Source: Flectonema sp. DT1601
Lineage: Eukaryota; Euglenozoa; Diplonemea; Diplonemida; Diplonemidae
Assembly: GCA_964019425.1 (NCBI GenBank)
Contig: OZ025826.1
Location: 788,796 to 852,795, forward strand
Reading direction: 5' to 3'
Length of the DNA stretch: 64,000 bases
Shown: one piece after another, positions 1 to 10,852 of the stretch
How the letters are laid out: each line of letters opens with the position of its first letter
How positions within the stretch are numbered: position 1 is the first letter of the stretch
Made by a program: the position numbers and the translations under genes
Notes under the pieces: model-generated
Seen by the model: the letters and a program-made list of their open reading frames with translations, nothing else
Database searches by the model: none
What the model was told of the DNA's origin: nothing

Positions 1-1607
1 GAGCGAGAAAAAAAAGAAAAAAAAGAAAAAAAAGAGAATTTGTGGGGCAGCAGTTTCTGAACCAGCCTCATCTTGAAGAAGACGGGTCTTATTCATTACC
101 GTAAGGTGCCAGCGATTATCATTTTTTTAGTATGTTACTGTCAGTGCATCCCAAATCAGGGAAACGACAGAATGCTCTTTTTTTAAGTATACAATAAGTA
201 CGATTATTCCCTCTGTCATGTTAAAGGAGATGGAGAAATACAAAACAATAGAATATTAAAAAAGAAGAAAAAAAAAAAAAAAAACTCCTTGAAACATAAA
301 TCACTTTTAGTCTTTCATAAATTCATTCTTTTATTTTTATTTCTTTTTTGGCGATTTTCGCAAAGGTCGGTACTCTTTTATCAGCTTCCGACCAATTAGC
401 TATCACATGCTGCCAATTAAAGGTAAATCACTCTAAATGTTAGTAAAAGGTCACAACAGCCATGTTATATTTTCTTTATGTGGTGTAATGCGATTAAAAC
501 GTTGCATTTTATTGAATTTAAAAAAAAAAAAAAAAAAAAAAAGTCTCTATTCTTATGTATTGCAAGGCAGACAGCTGATTTGTATTTTTCGTTGTTACCT
601 TCTCAGTCCCGTCCCCCTTCTTTTTGCGTGTTTTCGAAATGAGAGGAAAATGATAGCTCCGATGTTGTTGTTGTCCTGCTTTCTGGTAACGAAAAGAAGA
701 AAAAGAAAGGTATGAAATGTAGAGGAAAGCTTTATTTCGATTGTTCCTTTTCACTAACTCTGACGTCACGTTCTATCCGCCCTGAACCTGAGCCCCGTCT
801 GACATTTATCGCAGCCATTCAGGTAGCTCTTTAAAGAGTTATCAATGGCTACGTTGAATCTTTTCAACATGTGTGTACCAATGAAGAAATCATCAGAGAA
901 TTTAAAAAAAAAAAAAAAGAAGAAAAAAAAGTGTTGTTTTTCCCCTTCCAATTCAGAATGAATACCATCGGTGCGACGGATTTCATTTAAATTTATCTAT
1001 CCCTTCTGACGCCGATATATAACTGTGCTTCGTTATCACACTTCACCCCCCCCCCTGTCTCCCCAAAAACTGGTGTAGTTGTGCTTTGTATTACTGTTGA
1101 AAGAAAGAAAAAAAAAAGTTGTATAGGAAAAGGGGGAAAAAAAAGAAAAGAAAAAAAAAAGAATGAAACAAAAAAAAAAAAAAAAAAAAAAAAAAGAATA
1201 CAGCAGTGGAGTGTCTTCGTTGTGTTTTTTTTTTTTTTTTTTTTTTACCCCAGCCGTGTAACATTTTTGATGTGTTTTTTTTTTTTTAAATTAGAAATGG
1301 TTCTGATGACGACTTTAAGAAGTCTTTGTTAGATTTCCCCCCCGTCAGCAATAATGAAGTTTTCATAGGATGTAATATTTTGTTAACTTCACTCTGTCTA
1401 TCACTGGTATGATTTCCTTACAAAGGTTGCTTAGTGTTCTTGGTATCACTGTTGTCGTTAATAATAATCTCTATCACTATTTCTTTATAACAGTAAACTA
1501 ATTATGGAAGGATGGCATTTGTCTTTTATTTGTTTGCTGACAGTAGCTTCACAACATGTTTTAGCTAACTAATATTATTATTTACTCTCACTCAAAGAAC
1601 AACAAAA
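1..1607. other. Intergenic, homopolymer-rich
   Basis: No gene is recognisable here. The stretch is AT-rich and carries many long A or T runs (for example near 513-541, 1170-1195 and 1226-1247) and a C run near 1047-1055. Short open frames across it read through these runs as poly-K or poly-F and look random. The last 50 bases before 1608 contain a pyrimidine-rich tract ending in AAG that could serve as the leader acceptor of the sulfatase gene. Confidence 0.7.
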
Positions 1608-3137
1608 ATGATTCGAACAGTTGGTTGTGTCAGTATGCTATCATCAGTGATAGCAGTCGAGGTGATGAAGCCGAATATCATCTTCTTCTTAACAGATGAT
1701 CAAGATCAATTGTTGGGAGGATCGATGCCTGCTACTACTCCGGGAGTCACACCAATCCCAAGAACTCAGGAACTACTCGGGAAAGGAGGTGCTGTTGCAA
1801 GCAACATGTACATCCACACTCCGATTTGCTGTCCTTCTCGTTCAGAGACATTTACTGGAAGGTATCTCCACAATCTTAAAGTTGAAGGTCAGTGTCCTGA
1901 GGGATATAAAGGTCATGATGTTGATGGTAACTATTGCTGCATGCATGTTGATGAAGGACTCGTTAACAATTACACGATGGCCAAGACTCTTCACAACGCC
2001 GGATACAAAGTTGGCATGTTTGGTAAATATTTAAACTACTGCCCAGAGAATCCTCCCCCAGGATTTGATGCCTGGCTGGCTAATGACGGAGGCACGTACT
2101 TCTCTCCTCAATTCTACACAAATGGAATAACTGGATTACCGAATGGAACAGTTAACTTTAATCAGACAGACTACACTACTGCTGTTGTTGGTAATTATTC
2201 AAACAATTGGATTAAGGAAGTAAAAGATGTTCCTTTTGTTGCTTTTATTAATCCGAAGGCATGTCATGAGCCATTCACTCCAGCTACGTGGTATAACAAT
2301 ACTTGGAAGGAAGAGTGGCCTTCTAAAGCTCCTCGTCCACCGTCTTACAATACTACAAAGGAACAGCGTGCTGACCATCACCCGACTATTGCTATGCAAG
2401 ATCTTATAACTGAAGAGACTGCGCAGTGTATCGATGAGGCTTTTAAAGACAGATGGAGAACTCTTCTTTCAGTTGATGATGTTATTGCGGACACTCACCA
2501 ACTTTGTGTTGATTTAGGTATTGAAGGAAGAACTTATTTCATCTACTCATCTGATCATGGGTATCAACTCGGGGAAATGAACCTCGCAATCGACAAGAGA
2601 AATGTCTACGAGTTTGATATTAAAATCCATCTCGCAATTAGAGGTCCGGGTATCCCAGCTGGAAGTACTTTTGATCAGCCAGCTACTAATGTCGACATCG
2701 CTCCAACGATTCTGGAGCTTGCTGGAGTGGAATCCCCGCAAGTTGATGGAAGAAGTTTGGTTCCATTTCTTAAGAAGACTGCCGACTATAAATCAAAAGC
2801 TTGGAGAAACAGCACCTACCACGAGTACTACTACATTGGAATTGATAATAAATGTGGTCAACTACATCCGATTGAGTCTCCAGATAATAATTTCATTGCC
2901 GTCAGACATCAGACAGGCAGCAAGTTTGGCAACATTCTCTACGCTGAATTTACTACCGGAGAAAAGGGACCTGGATTTATGACTTTTGATACGATCGACT
3001 TCTATGAGCTTTACGATATGGATAACGATCCATGGCAGATGAATAATATTTATAACAAAACATCGGAAGATATTAAAAAGGATCTTCACAACGATGTTCA
3101 TCACTGGCTACAATGTAAAGGTTCCGACTGTCAGTAA
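1608..3137 (+). CDS. Sulfatase, N-acetylglucosamine-6-sulfatase-like
   Basis: A 509-residue single-exon sulfatase of the alkaline-phosphatase superfamily, which hydrolyses sulfate esters. Residues 1-17 form a short hydrophobic leader, so the product is probably lysosomal or secreted. Metal-binding acidic residues are visible at D30-D31 (FLTDDQD). The active-site signature C-C-P-S-R at 74-78 places the formylglycine precursor at C74. A second metal site, SDHG, has D316 and H317, followed by DKRNVYEFDIKIH. The stretch after the active site (GRYLHN, an EGQC motif, then GKYLNYCP) resembles GNS/glucosamine-6-sulfatases more than arylsulfatase A. Length matches the family (about 500-550). Several N-x-S/T sites are present. 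The exact substrate cannot be read from sequence. Activity needs a formylglycine-generating enzyme elsewhere in the genome. Confidence 0.9.
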   Translation: MIRTVGCVSMLSSVIAVEVMKPNIIFFLTDDQDQLLGGSMPATTPGVTPIPRTQELLGKGGAVASNMYIHTPICCPSRSETFTGRYLHNLKVEGQCPEGYKGHDVDGNYCCMHVDEGLVNNYTMAKTLHNAGYKVGMFGKYLNYCPENPPPGFDAWLANDGGTYFSPQFYTNGITGLPNGTVNFNQTDYTTAVVGNYSNNWIKEVKDVPFVAFINPKACHEPFTPATWYNNTWKEEWPSKAPRPPSYNTTKEQRADHHPTIAMQDLITEETAQCIDEAFKDRWRTLLSVDDVIADTHQLCVDLGIEGRTYFIYSSDHGYQLGEMNLAIDKRNVYEFDIKIHLAIRGPGIPAGSTFDQPATNVDIAPTILELAGVESPQVDGRSLVPFLKKTADYKSKAWRNSTYHEYYYIGIDNKCGQLHPIESPDNNFIAVRHQTGSKFGNILYAEFTTGEKGPGFMTFDTIDFYELYDMDNDPWQMNNIYNKTSEDIKKDLHNDVHHWLQCKGSDCQ

Positions 3138-3650
3138 GATAAATTTAATCTCTTTCCTTTACTCTCTTTCCTTTTATCGTAGTATGCATATTTTACCCAA
3201 CGTACTTTCTTTTTATTGCCCCATGTGCAGAAAGCAATACGTTTGTCTTTTTTTTTTTTTTTTTTGTTTCTCTCCTTCTTATTACTTGCACACCCGATGA
3301 GCAATTCTGTGTGAATCTTTATTCGTACCAGCTTGCGAGAGATGTTATAAACGGGTGAAAGTGATTTTTTAGTTTTTTTTTTTTTTTTTTTTTGTAATAC
3401 GTCTCGGACACAATACGTAACATTTGACATTTGATTTCTAATTTTCCTGAAGGCACCCAACACCATTTCATCTCTTGGAACAGTTGACCAAATATTGTGA
3501 GGAAGGTGATCCCAGAACTTTAGTGCACAATTTTCTCATTCACTGGTTGTTGTGAGTTGATAATTAAAAAAAAAATAAAAAAAAATAGTTATATTCCTTC
3601 TTTCAGTTAGTAACGGAATGGAATAAAAGGATCACAAATAATACCATCTG
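3138..3650. other. Intergenic with T runs and a leader acceptor
   Basis: No gene is seen. There are two T runs (about 3248-3265 and 3371-3393) and an A-rich stretch near 3565-3587. A pyrimidine tract ending in TTTCAG at 3606 lies 45 bases before the next ATG and is a candidate trans-splice or 5'-leader acceptor. Confidence 0.6.
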
Positions 3651-6140
3651 ATGCCTTCTTCTGTAAGAGAAAGTGAATTCGAAGTATCGGTAGTGTCTGA
3701 CGTGGCAGCATCAGAAAATGAGAACAGCGCTCACTTTGGAGCTATATTGGAGTTGATGGAGGGAATGAAAAATGAATGTGAAAAGCTGAAGAGAGAGAAC
3801 GAGTCGCTTCAAATTGACAGCAACACCCAGAAAGTTCAGATCGCAGCATTAGAAGAAGAAATCATTGCGAGGGAGGAGGTAGTTATGAAGATGCAAGACA
3901 TGATGACAAAGTTACCTCCTCCTCAATCAACATCTAATCAACCAAACAGAGAACTTGAAGAGAATTTGTCTTCAGCCAAACGAAAGATTCAACAGCAAGA
4001 GAAATACATCACCGAGTTAGAAAAGAGACTTCACAACTCAAGGGAGACTCAAGAAGCTGTTGCGGTGATGGCATCCGAACTCGGTAAAATGAAACACCAC
4101 AGATCACTAGAAATAAAACAACACAAAATATTATTTCAAAAACAACAACAGCGAGCAGAATCAGCTTTCATGTGCTGTGAGGATTTGGTACAACAAAACG
4201 TTCTCGATGCTCAGAAACGAGTTCATTTAGAGAAACGTTGTCGAGAACACAGTCACTCAATCTTTCGGATAAAAGATGAGCAGATCAAATCTGCGAATAT
4301 GGAAACTGCGCAAAAAGAAGAACAACTTCGAGAACTTCGCACTCTAACTCGGGACTTGATGACTCAGATAAAAGATTCCTTGGAAAAGAAATCCGAGATG
4401 AAAGTCGCCTTCGAACTCGCAAAATCAAAAATTCGTGAATTGGAAGAAACACGAGATGCCGTAAAAGACACAAGAAAACAAACAAAGAAGGAAATCCACG
4501 GAGTGCTAGCAACCGCAAAGGAAATGGAAACTCAGTGGGGCAAGGATCGTTCAAAAATGGAAGAGATTATTGGAAAGCAGAGGGCTAAAATCCAAATCAC
4601 GGAATCGCAGCTTTCTAAAACAGAACAGACACTTGCTGACCTTCGCACTACTTTTAAGAAAACACAATCCAGAACAGAAGTAATCGAACAAAGTATCACA
4701 AAGACATTCAACACTATTTGTAACAGCTCTGGACTTCAGGAGATATTTGTGAATACTACAAAGTTCCCAGCCATCAGATCCGAGAAAGTCAACTGCAAAG
4801 AGAAGTTGCGACACATCGTAGAAACAAATAACAAAGTTCTGGAGTCTGTTTTGGAAACTCGAAGACAGCTTTTGGAAACCGCGCAAAGCTTTGATTCTTT
4901 GAAAGGAAACCATGAGACGCTATCAATTCACGCTTCTTGGTTAGAATCTGAAATGGCTGCTGTTGGTGAAAGGAATGAAACCTTTGAGAAGGACGTCAAG
5001 AGACTTCGATCTGAACTATCAGAGGCAATGAAATCTTCTCAACAACACGAAACTATTTCAAATAAATTGAAAGACAGCTGCTCTCGCCTCGAAGATTCTC
5101 TCGCAGAAAAACACGACGCTCTGTCAGCTTTACAACAAAGATTCACTTCCGACATGCAACTCACTCAACAGAAGTTGATTTTATTATCAACTGAAGTGGC
5201 TGCGAGTAAATCAGAATCTGCTGAACTGATGGCCACAAGAGAACGTATCGTCACTTTAACGACAGCAAATGAGCGCGTCTCAGAACAGCTGCAACAGGCA
5301 CTTCAGGAGAAGGAGGTTATTTTAAAGGAAAAGGAAACCGTTTTGGATCTTAAAAACAAACACCAAAAAGGAACAACAAAATACATCGCAGAAGCAAAAC
5401 GACTGAAGTCGGAATCAACCGAATTGGAAAAGAAGAACGAGTCGCTGACAAGAACCGTCGAACAACTCCGAAAGCAGAAATTACAAAAAGAAGGTGAAGT
5501 GAAAAGCAGAGACGACACCACTGGAATGTTAAGAAAAACAATCTTGAAGAAGGATTCTGAAATGGCAGCATTGAGAAATGACTTTGAAAAACTAATAAAA
5601 GAACTCCAAGTAATTAACAGTTCCCTAAAGCAAAAGGGAGTTGAAGAGAAGGCACGCGACTCAGAACTCACTGATTTAAACCTCAACCTGCAGCGTACAA
5701 AGAGAGAGTTAGCAGAGATTACACAACACTTAACTCAAACAGAGTCAGAACTATTCGTACTTCGTGAGAAGGAGTCTCGCAGAGCTGAATCTCTTAGAGA
5801 AACAACTCCTTCTATACGAACACCTCTCTCTGTAAAGAAACACAAAGGCGATAGAATTCATCAACAGAAGCAAATACAAAATCAACAAAATCTCGTCTTT
5901 GGAGTAGACACGCCATATTCAAAGATTCACGCTTCTCCAAGAAGGTCTCCTGCGTCATCTGCAAGGAATTGGTTACCATCTCCAGGTGGATATTCAGCAT
6001 CACCATCTCCTTCAGTAACTCCAAAGAGAATGGAAGTTCCAACACCTCCTAAGTTTGATGAGTATCAAGGAAGTGTAACTGTACCAGTCTCAGAGTATGA
6101 AGCCTGTTCGTCTGTTACTGTTGTTGGTGCCGCAATTTGA
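3651..6140 (+). CDS. Long coiled-coil protein, unknown function
   Basis: A single-exon protein of 829 residues. From about residue 25 to 720 it is nearly continuous coiled coil, rich in K, E, Q, L and R with heptad spacing. It is broken by a short proline-rich break near 85-95 (LPPPQS) and a less charged stretch around 355-385. The last 100 residues are low-complexity and basic with many SP/TP dipeptides (SPRRSPASS, TPKRMEVPTPP), as in tails phosphorylated by proline-directed kinases. No motor, calponin-homology or membrane segment is visible. A structural role in the cytoskeleton, basal body or spindle is plausible, but the family is not recognised. The start is the first in-frame ATG, 45 bases after the acceptor at 3606. 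Confidence 0.85.
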   Translation: MPSSVRESEFEVSVVSDVAASENENSAHFGAILELMEGMKNECEKLKRENESLQIDSNTQKVQIAALEEEIIAREEVVMKMQDMMTKLPPPQSTSNQPNRELEENLSSAKRKIQQQEKYITELEKRLHNSRETQEAVAVMASELGKMKHHRSLEIKQHKILFQKQQQRAESAFMCCEDLVQQNVLDAQKRVHLEKRCREHSHSIFRIKDEQIKSANMETAQKEEQLRELRTLTRDLMTQIKDSLEKKSEMKVAFELAKSKIRELEETRDAVKDTRKQTKKEIHGVLATAKEMETQWGKDRSKMEEIIGKQRAKIQITESQLSKTEQTLADLRTTFKKTQSRTEVIEQSITKTFNTICNSSGLQEIFVNTTKFPAIRSEKVNCKEKLRHIVETNNKVLESVLETRRQLLETAQSFDSLKGNHETLSIHASWLESEMAAVGERNETFEKDVKRLRSELSEAMKSSQQHETISNKLKDSCSRLEDSLAEKHDALSALQQRFTSDMQLTQQKLILLSTEVAASKSESAELMATRERIVTLTTANERVSEQLQQALQEKEVILKEKETVLDLKNKHQKGTTKYIAEAKRLKSESTELEKKNESLTRTVEQLRKQKLQKEGEVKSRDDTTGMLRKTILKKDSEMAALRNDFEKLIKELQVINSSLKQKGVEEKARDSELTDLNLNLQRTKRELAEITQHLTQTESELFVLREKESRRAESLRETTPSIRTPLSVKKHKGDRIHQQKQIQNQQNLVFGVDTPYSKIHASPRRSPASSARNWLPSPGGYSASPSPSVTPKRMEVPTPPKFDEYQGSVTVPVSEYEACSSVTVVGAAI

Positions 6141-6610
6141 TTACCTCACCATGACTCCTTTAATTAGATGACTTTATTAAGTCTACCAAAAACCAACTCT
6201 CTGCGAGTTCTACCCTCCCCGCAGTTGTTGTTATAGATTAGATTGGATTAGATTACTATTTTATATTCATTTGACGTTTTCCTGTCTCTTCTTTTTTATC
6301 CCCCTCGTCTGTTCGATAGCTGGTGGGGGAGGATTTTTTTTCTTCTTTTTTTTTTGTTAGAATTCGTAGAGCTCGATTCGCAGTCAACAACAAAGTTTAT
6401 AATACTCAGCACTTCACCCCCTCCAAATTAGACAACACACGCAGATAGGATTGATACCAACTCCAACTGTTGTATCTTTTTAGTCAGTAGAATTAAATTT
6501 AATTACATCGTTATCTCATTCATTAGATTTCATCTGAAAGATGTCATAAAAACATATCAACACCAACAAGAGAGAGAGTGAGTACCTCATTAGAATTAAA
6601 GAACCGTCAG
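6141..6610. other. Intergenic
   Basis: No gene is seen. The stretch is T-rich with a C-rich patch near 6214-6224 and 6300-6330. A tract ending in GAAAG at 6541 precedes the next start. Confidence 0.6.
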
Positions 6611-7978
6611 ATGAGCTACTTCGATGAATCTGAAAGAGGGTTTTCAGTTCCTTTGATGGCTCCTTTCGTTGATTTTGTTGATATAAATGCGGCAGTTAGT
6701 AAAGAGACACTTCAGATGTTTGATCCAAATGACAGCGAGATGATCCGAAATGCCGTTTGTCATTCTTTCTTAGTTCCGAATGCGTTAAGTCCTCCACATG
6801 TTCAGATAAAAGGAAATGCACACCCAACGTCTTTAAATAGAAAGTTTGTTGCAGATTTTGCTAGCAGATGGGAGTCAGAACACCCTCACGTTATTCAACT
6901 TTGTGGGAAGGCAGTGACTCCTGTTGCATTTCGTGTATCTGAAAGATGTTTTGAATTTATAAAATTGAGAATCGAAGAGTTTCTCGGACAACGAGCAGTC
7001 CAAGTACAGCTGTTCCCACAAACACGTGACGCATGTCGTCAGAATGAGATGGTTATTTGTATCGACACGTCAACACAGGAAGATATCATTTGCTCCTTCG
7101 ACGATTGGAGGCAAGCAGTCTCTGAATGGCAATCAGATTGTGGTTTTAATTTCACTCGCAAGAGGCTTCCAGTTCCACTGATGCCAGCCTTTAAATTAGA
7201 TGACAACAGCGGCAGTAGTTCAGCAGATTCAAAGGCAGCAGCACTCATAGAACGCGAGTTAGAAACACCAACCAGAGGACCTGAAGGAAAGAATTCGGTT
7301 TCTTTATCTCTCGATGTTGATTTTGTTAGAAATCTTGGATATCATATTCGACTGATGCCGAGTGCACGAAAGCCTCCTCTTTATGTTGTTGAGGATGCAT
7401 CTCTCAGCCATCCGATTCTCGTCAACCAGAATTTCTTAACTCGCTATGTTGGAGTTTGGACTGCTGTTCACGACGTCGTTATTTGGGTTCACGACAAGAA
7501 GTCAGCCCTGCTGGCAAAGTGTCGTGTGACGGATGAGTTTTGGGATTTCTTAAGAACAAGAGCATCCATCCTCGGGGCCGTAATGAAGTCTAATCCTCAG
7601 AGGATGATTACAACTCGAACTAAAGGTCGGGAGGTTTGTCGAATTGGAGTTCAAATATTAACAATCAGCACATCTAAATCCACAGAACAACTTCTTGTCT
7701 ACGACGGAGTTTGGTGTGCCATCGTTGCGGAATGGGACGATAACTTAACCTCTCCCAGAGAGAGGTGGTCACCTCAACGAGATCGGTCTTCTCCATCAAG
7801 AGAACGAAACTGTGCTCACTTCTCACGGGCAGCTCTTTATGCGGAGTCATCAAAGCTGCTTCCTCAAACTTCTCAATCGCCTTCTACTCGATTTTCGGGT
7901 AGTCCAGTTCAACCGTCTGAGACGCTGACTTGTAAATGTTGTTCACCTCCTCGTGAACTTGAAGTTCTAAAGAAATAA
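6611..7978 (+). CDS. Unknown protein with an internally duplicated domain
   Basis: A single-exon protein of 455 residues when started at the ATG at 6611; the frame is open further upstream but without an ATG. I do not recognise the family. The protein contains two diverged copies of one domain of about 100 residues, at roughly 76-173 and 273-375. Each has an HP dipeptide followed by N-x-x-F, then a W, an RV(S/T) motif, F(I/L) and LG, and closes with a hydrophobic strand followed by a W and an A-x-x-EW or AVSEW end. The copies are joined by a serine-rich linker. The last 80 residues are polar with SP sites (SPRERW, SPSRE, SPSTR) and a small CKCC cluster. No signal peptide or membrane segment is seen. 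Confidence 0.8.
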   Translation: MSYFDESERGFSVPLMAPFVDFVDINAAVSKETLQMFDPNDSEMIRNAVCHSFLVPNALSPPHVQIKGNAHPTSLNRKFVADFASRWESEHPHVIQLCGKAVTPVAFRVSERCFEFIKLRIEEFLGQRAVQVQLFPQTRDACRQNEMVICIDTSTQEDIICSFDDWRQAVSEWQSDCGFNFTRKRLPVPLMPAFKLDDNSGSSSADSKAAALIERELETPTRGPEGKNSVSLSLDVDFVRNLGYHIRLMPSARKPPLYVVEDASLSHPILVNQNFLTRYVGVWTAVHDVVIWVHDKKSALLAKCRVTDEFWDFLRTRASILGAVMKSNPQRMITTRTKGREVCRIGVQILTISTSKSTEQLLVYDGVWCAIVAEWDDNLTSPRERWSPQRDRSSPSRERNCAHFSRAALYAESSKLLPQTSQSPSTRFSGSPVQPSETLTCKCCSPPRELEVLKK

Positions 7979-9469
7979 TCTGCTCATGTTGCGAGTAATC
8001 TAAACTTGAGATCGAATCGACTGATTGCTTCTGACAGCCGCAAAGCACCCGATTATCTTCTGAGGTAGTCGATACTTGCGAACAGATTTTTCTTATTTGT
8101 TCCAACTTAACTAAGCAGCTTTAAGTAATCAGGTGTTGTGTATTAAATGTGTGGTTCGTAGTACTTTTTTTTTATTTCCTATCTGCGGGTCAGGTAGTGA
8201 TCTCCAGTTGGAGTTTTTGTTATGTTTTAAATAATTTCAACAGCTGAAAGACGTCATCGAGTGACAAGATGATTGCTATCCCACGTTGCTCTACAACGAG
8301 CTGGCGTAGTGAAGGGGAATTCCCCCCTGGGTGCGGCTGTTTTGAACGACCTTTTTTGTTCTTTCCTGTCCCCGACCGGCACCTAGCGGTTTGCGGTAGC
8401 GTTTTCGAGAGATTTCCCCCCAGAGAAGATTATCTGGGCATCAGAGGTCTATCCTTTTTTTTTTTTAATAACTAGGCAACAGATAGCGTCTGGCCTTACC
8501 TGATGACCTTGAGTGCGTATTCTTCTTTACAATCAATCATGCTTTTATCTAACTCAGTATGCTTCTTAAGTTGTGTACGGTATACAATTTCTTATATTCG
8601 AGAGCTCGCAGTAGCTCTCATGCGTGACTCCATTTGTTGGGTTTAAAGCTGCTCTCGAATGCAGTGCTTGAAGTTTTCTTATAATCGTATCCGAGTTTTC
8701 TCTATCTTCGTATGCTACAGGTAGATAGGCGAAGGGTGGGATTAATCCTCATTCGGTTTTCCCTTTTTCACAATTTTTTTTTTTTTTTTAAATTTTTTTA
8801 TCAGATAGGAGGGGATAGATTTCAGGGGACAAAACAAGTGTTTTACTACTAAATAAATCCCCTCAACCTTGATTTATTTATCCAAAGTCTTCTTTTTTCT
8901 TTCGCATAATTTATTGCTCATCCGTTTTTGTGTTTCTGTTGTCAGGTACGGGGCAAACAACCAGCTTTGTATTTATTTATTTTTATTTTTTTTTTACTTA
9001 CTTTTGAAGGTGACTGCGTTCTCCTTCCACGCTGAGTTTTCAGCTACATAGATATTTTAACCAAAAAATTAGTGAACAAAGTGAACCAAAAAAAACAAAA
9101 AAAAACATAAAGAGCCTCAGATGCAGATTCGTTCTTTCAATCAGGTAGAAATAAATAATGTAAAAAGGCCTCCTATTCTATTCGAAGGTAATTTCCTTTT
9201 TTTTTATTTTTTTTATATCTTTCTTTTTATACAATCTCTCTTAAACATATATTGTTGTCTAGTTGGATATTGTGTTCAATTCAGATGATTTTGTTGAACC
9301 CTTTCAGCAAATATGATTTTGCGAGTACAGATATGAGACACTTGACGTCTCGCTTGAGGCACATGCTTTATTTTTTTCTTTTTTATTCGCCTCACTTGTG
9401 TTTTCAAAAACGATGAAATTTTATTTATTGTCTTCAATAATCACTTTCACTAAAAAAAAGGACATAAAT
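7979..9469. other. Intergenic, 1.5 kb, no supported gene
   Basis: Only short open frames occur and none is convincing. T runs lie near 8454-8466, 8775-8796 and 8984-8995. The stretch 8269-8475 is less AT-rich than its surroundings (CCCCCC runs near 8320 and 8415) but encodes nothing recognisable. A T-rich tract followed by CACTAAAAAAAAG (to about 9460) precedes the EB1 start. Confidence 0.6.
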
Positions 9470-10416
9470 ATGGCCCGTCGTCAGAATGGGATGCCGACGG
9501 GTAGAATTGAGTTGTTAAATTGGATGAATGAGTTCCTTGAGACGGACTACACAAAAGTTGAGCAGGCCTGCGATGGAATTCCGTTTGCTCAAATAATAGA
9601 CTGCGCTAGTGGGATGCGGATGCCGTTGCAGAAATTCAATTTCGCCTCGAGAAACGGAGAAGAGCATTCTCGGAATCTGACGGTCTTACAACAAGAGTTT
9701 AAGAAGCTAAGCATCGATCACCCTGTGCCGGTTGCCAAACTCGCCAACGGTAGATTTCAAGACAACAATGAGTTCTTGTTGTGGTGTTTCGCTTACCTTC
9801 ATAATTGCTGTGACGATCCACAATCGTATCCAGCAGCCAGACGAAGGCAGGAAGCCTTACAGAAACAAGTGAGAGGGCGTTCGAGAGGTACGCTGCCACC
9901 TCCGCACGTAAAACCAGAGTTGGCTTCCGGAATCGATCTGGATGCGCCTTCAGAGAGGTCTCCGGTAACGATGTTGGATCCTCCGATTGGTAGACAGCAA
10001 CCTCAACACCAGCAACCACCAGCTACCTCTCATTACGACCCGACAACATATCAATCTCCTCATCAGATGCCTCCTCCAGCTCTCGACGACTTCGAAGGCG
10101 GAGAAGACCTCCAACAAGACATCGACGTCTTGCAGCTCAGCCTCCAACTTTCTGAAGATCTTCAAAGAGCTAAAGTAGAACAGTCTCAAAAGAAGAAGGA
10201 AATTGAAAGTCACATCAAAGACAGATATTCGATGTGGCAGCAACTTCGCACCGTATGTTTCTCACTTATTTTTACTTTTTAATAGCGCGCACACACATTA
10301 TGAAATAAATAATAAAACAGATTGAAGAGCTGCTCAACAAAAGGAGTTTTGAATGTTTTGAATCGACTGAAGTCATGAGTCAGATACTCTACGAACAGGA
10401 TGCTCGACTTTCATAA
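9470..10416 (+). CDS. EB1: EB1/MAPRE microtubule plus-end-binding protein
   Basis: Two exons, 9470-10252 and 10321-10416, give 292 residues. The intron 10253-10320 (68 nt) starts GTATGT and ends AAACAG. Residues about 10-112 form the EB-type calponin-homology domain that tracks growing microtubule ends, with NWMNEFLETDYTKVEQ, IDCASGMRMPL, NF, VLQQEFKKL and the QDNNEFLLW motif. A proline- and glutamine-rich linker follows (about 125-205). A coiled coil and the EB-homology dimerisation motif cross the splice junction (W-x-x-LRT joined to IEELL), matching the FxxLRxIE pattern of EB1. This independently confirms the intron. The C-terminus ends DARLS and lacks the EEY/EEF tail that binds CAP-Gly proteins. 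The start chosen is the ATG directly before the CH domain; the frame is open upstream. Confidence 0.93.
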
Positions 10417-10796
10417 TTAATTCGGAGTTACAATCTCTCACAGACTTTTAGTTTTGGTTTTGATTTGTTTCTTCAACTTGTAGATCCTTAAGGGATTAAC
10501 TCCTTGTAGATTTTATTTATCTTTTTGACTGAACTCTAAACTTTTTAAAGTTCTATCTCTCACACAATTAATCATTGAGAGAGTTACCTGCTGTCGTTTA
10601 CTCGAATTGCTGATGTTCACATCAACTGATGTCCGAAACCATTTCTCATAAGATGTTATGAATAGGGTCAATTAGTATTTAGATTTTGAGGAGGAGATTT
10701 CTGTCATGTGGTTAAAGTAATCTGTTTATTTCCTCCCACAAGAACTCATTAACACGACGTGGTAAGGTAATGAAGTTGATGTAATCAAAAGAATGC

Positions 10797-10830
10797 TTTA
10801 CTTTACTTTACTTTACTTTACTTTACTTCA
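10797..10830. repeat. CTTTA microsatellite
   Basis: About six and a half head-to-tail CTTTA units. They lie immediately before the pyrimidine-AG acceptor at 10834 and the CHID1-like start, so the array doubles as part of a pyrimidine-rich tract. Confidence 0.85.
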
Positions 10831-10852
10831 TCAGGTGTTCACTTTACGAAAG

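Noticed and set aside
8269-8475. 68-codon frame in a less AT-rich patch
   Set aside because: No homology, low complexity at the end and no leader acceptor.
10793-10852. Upstream ATG for the CHID1-like protein
   Set aside because: The extra residues come from the CTTTA microsatellite and would bury the signal peptide.
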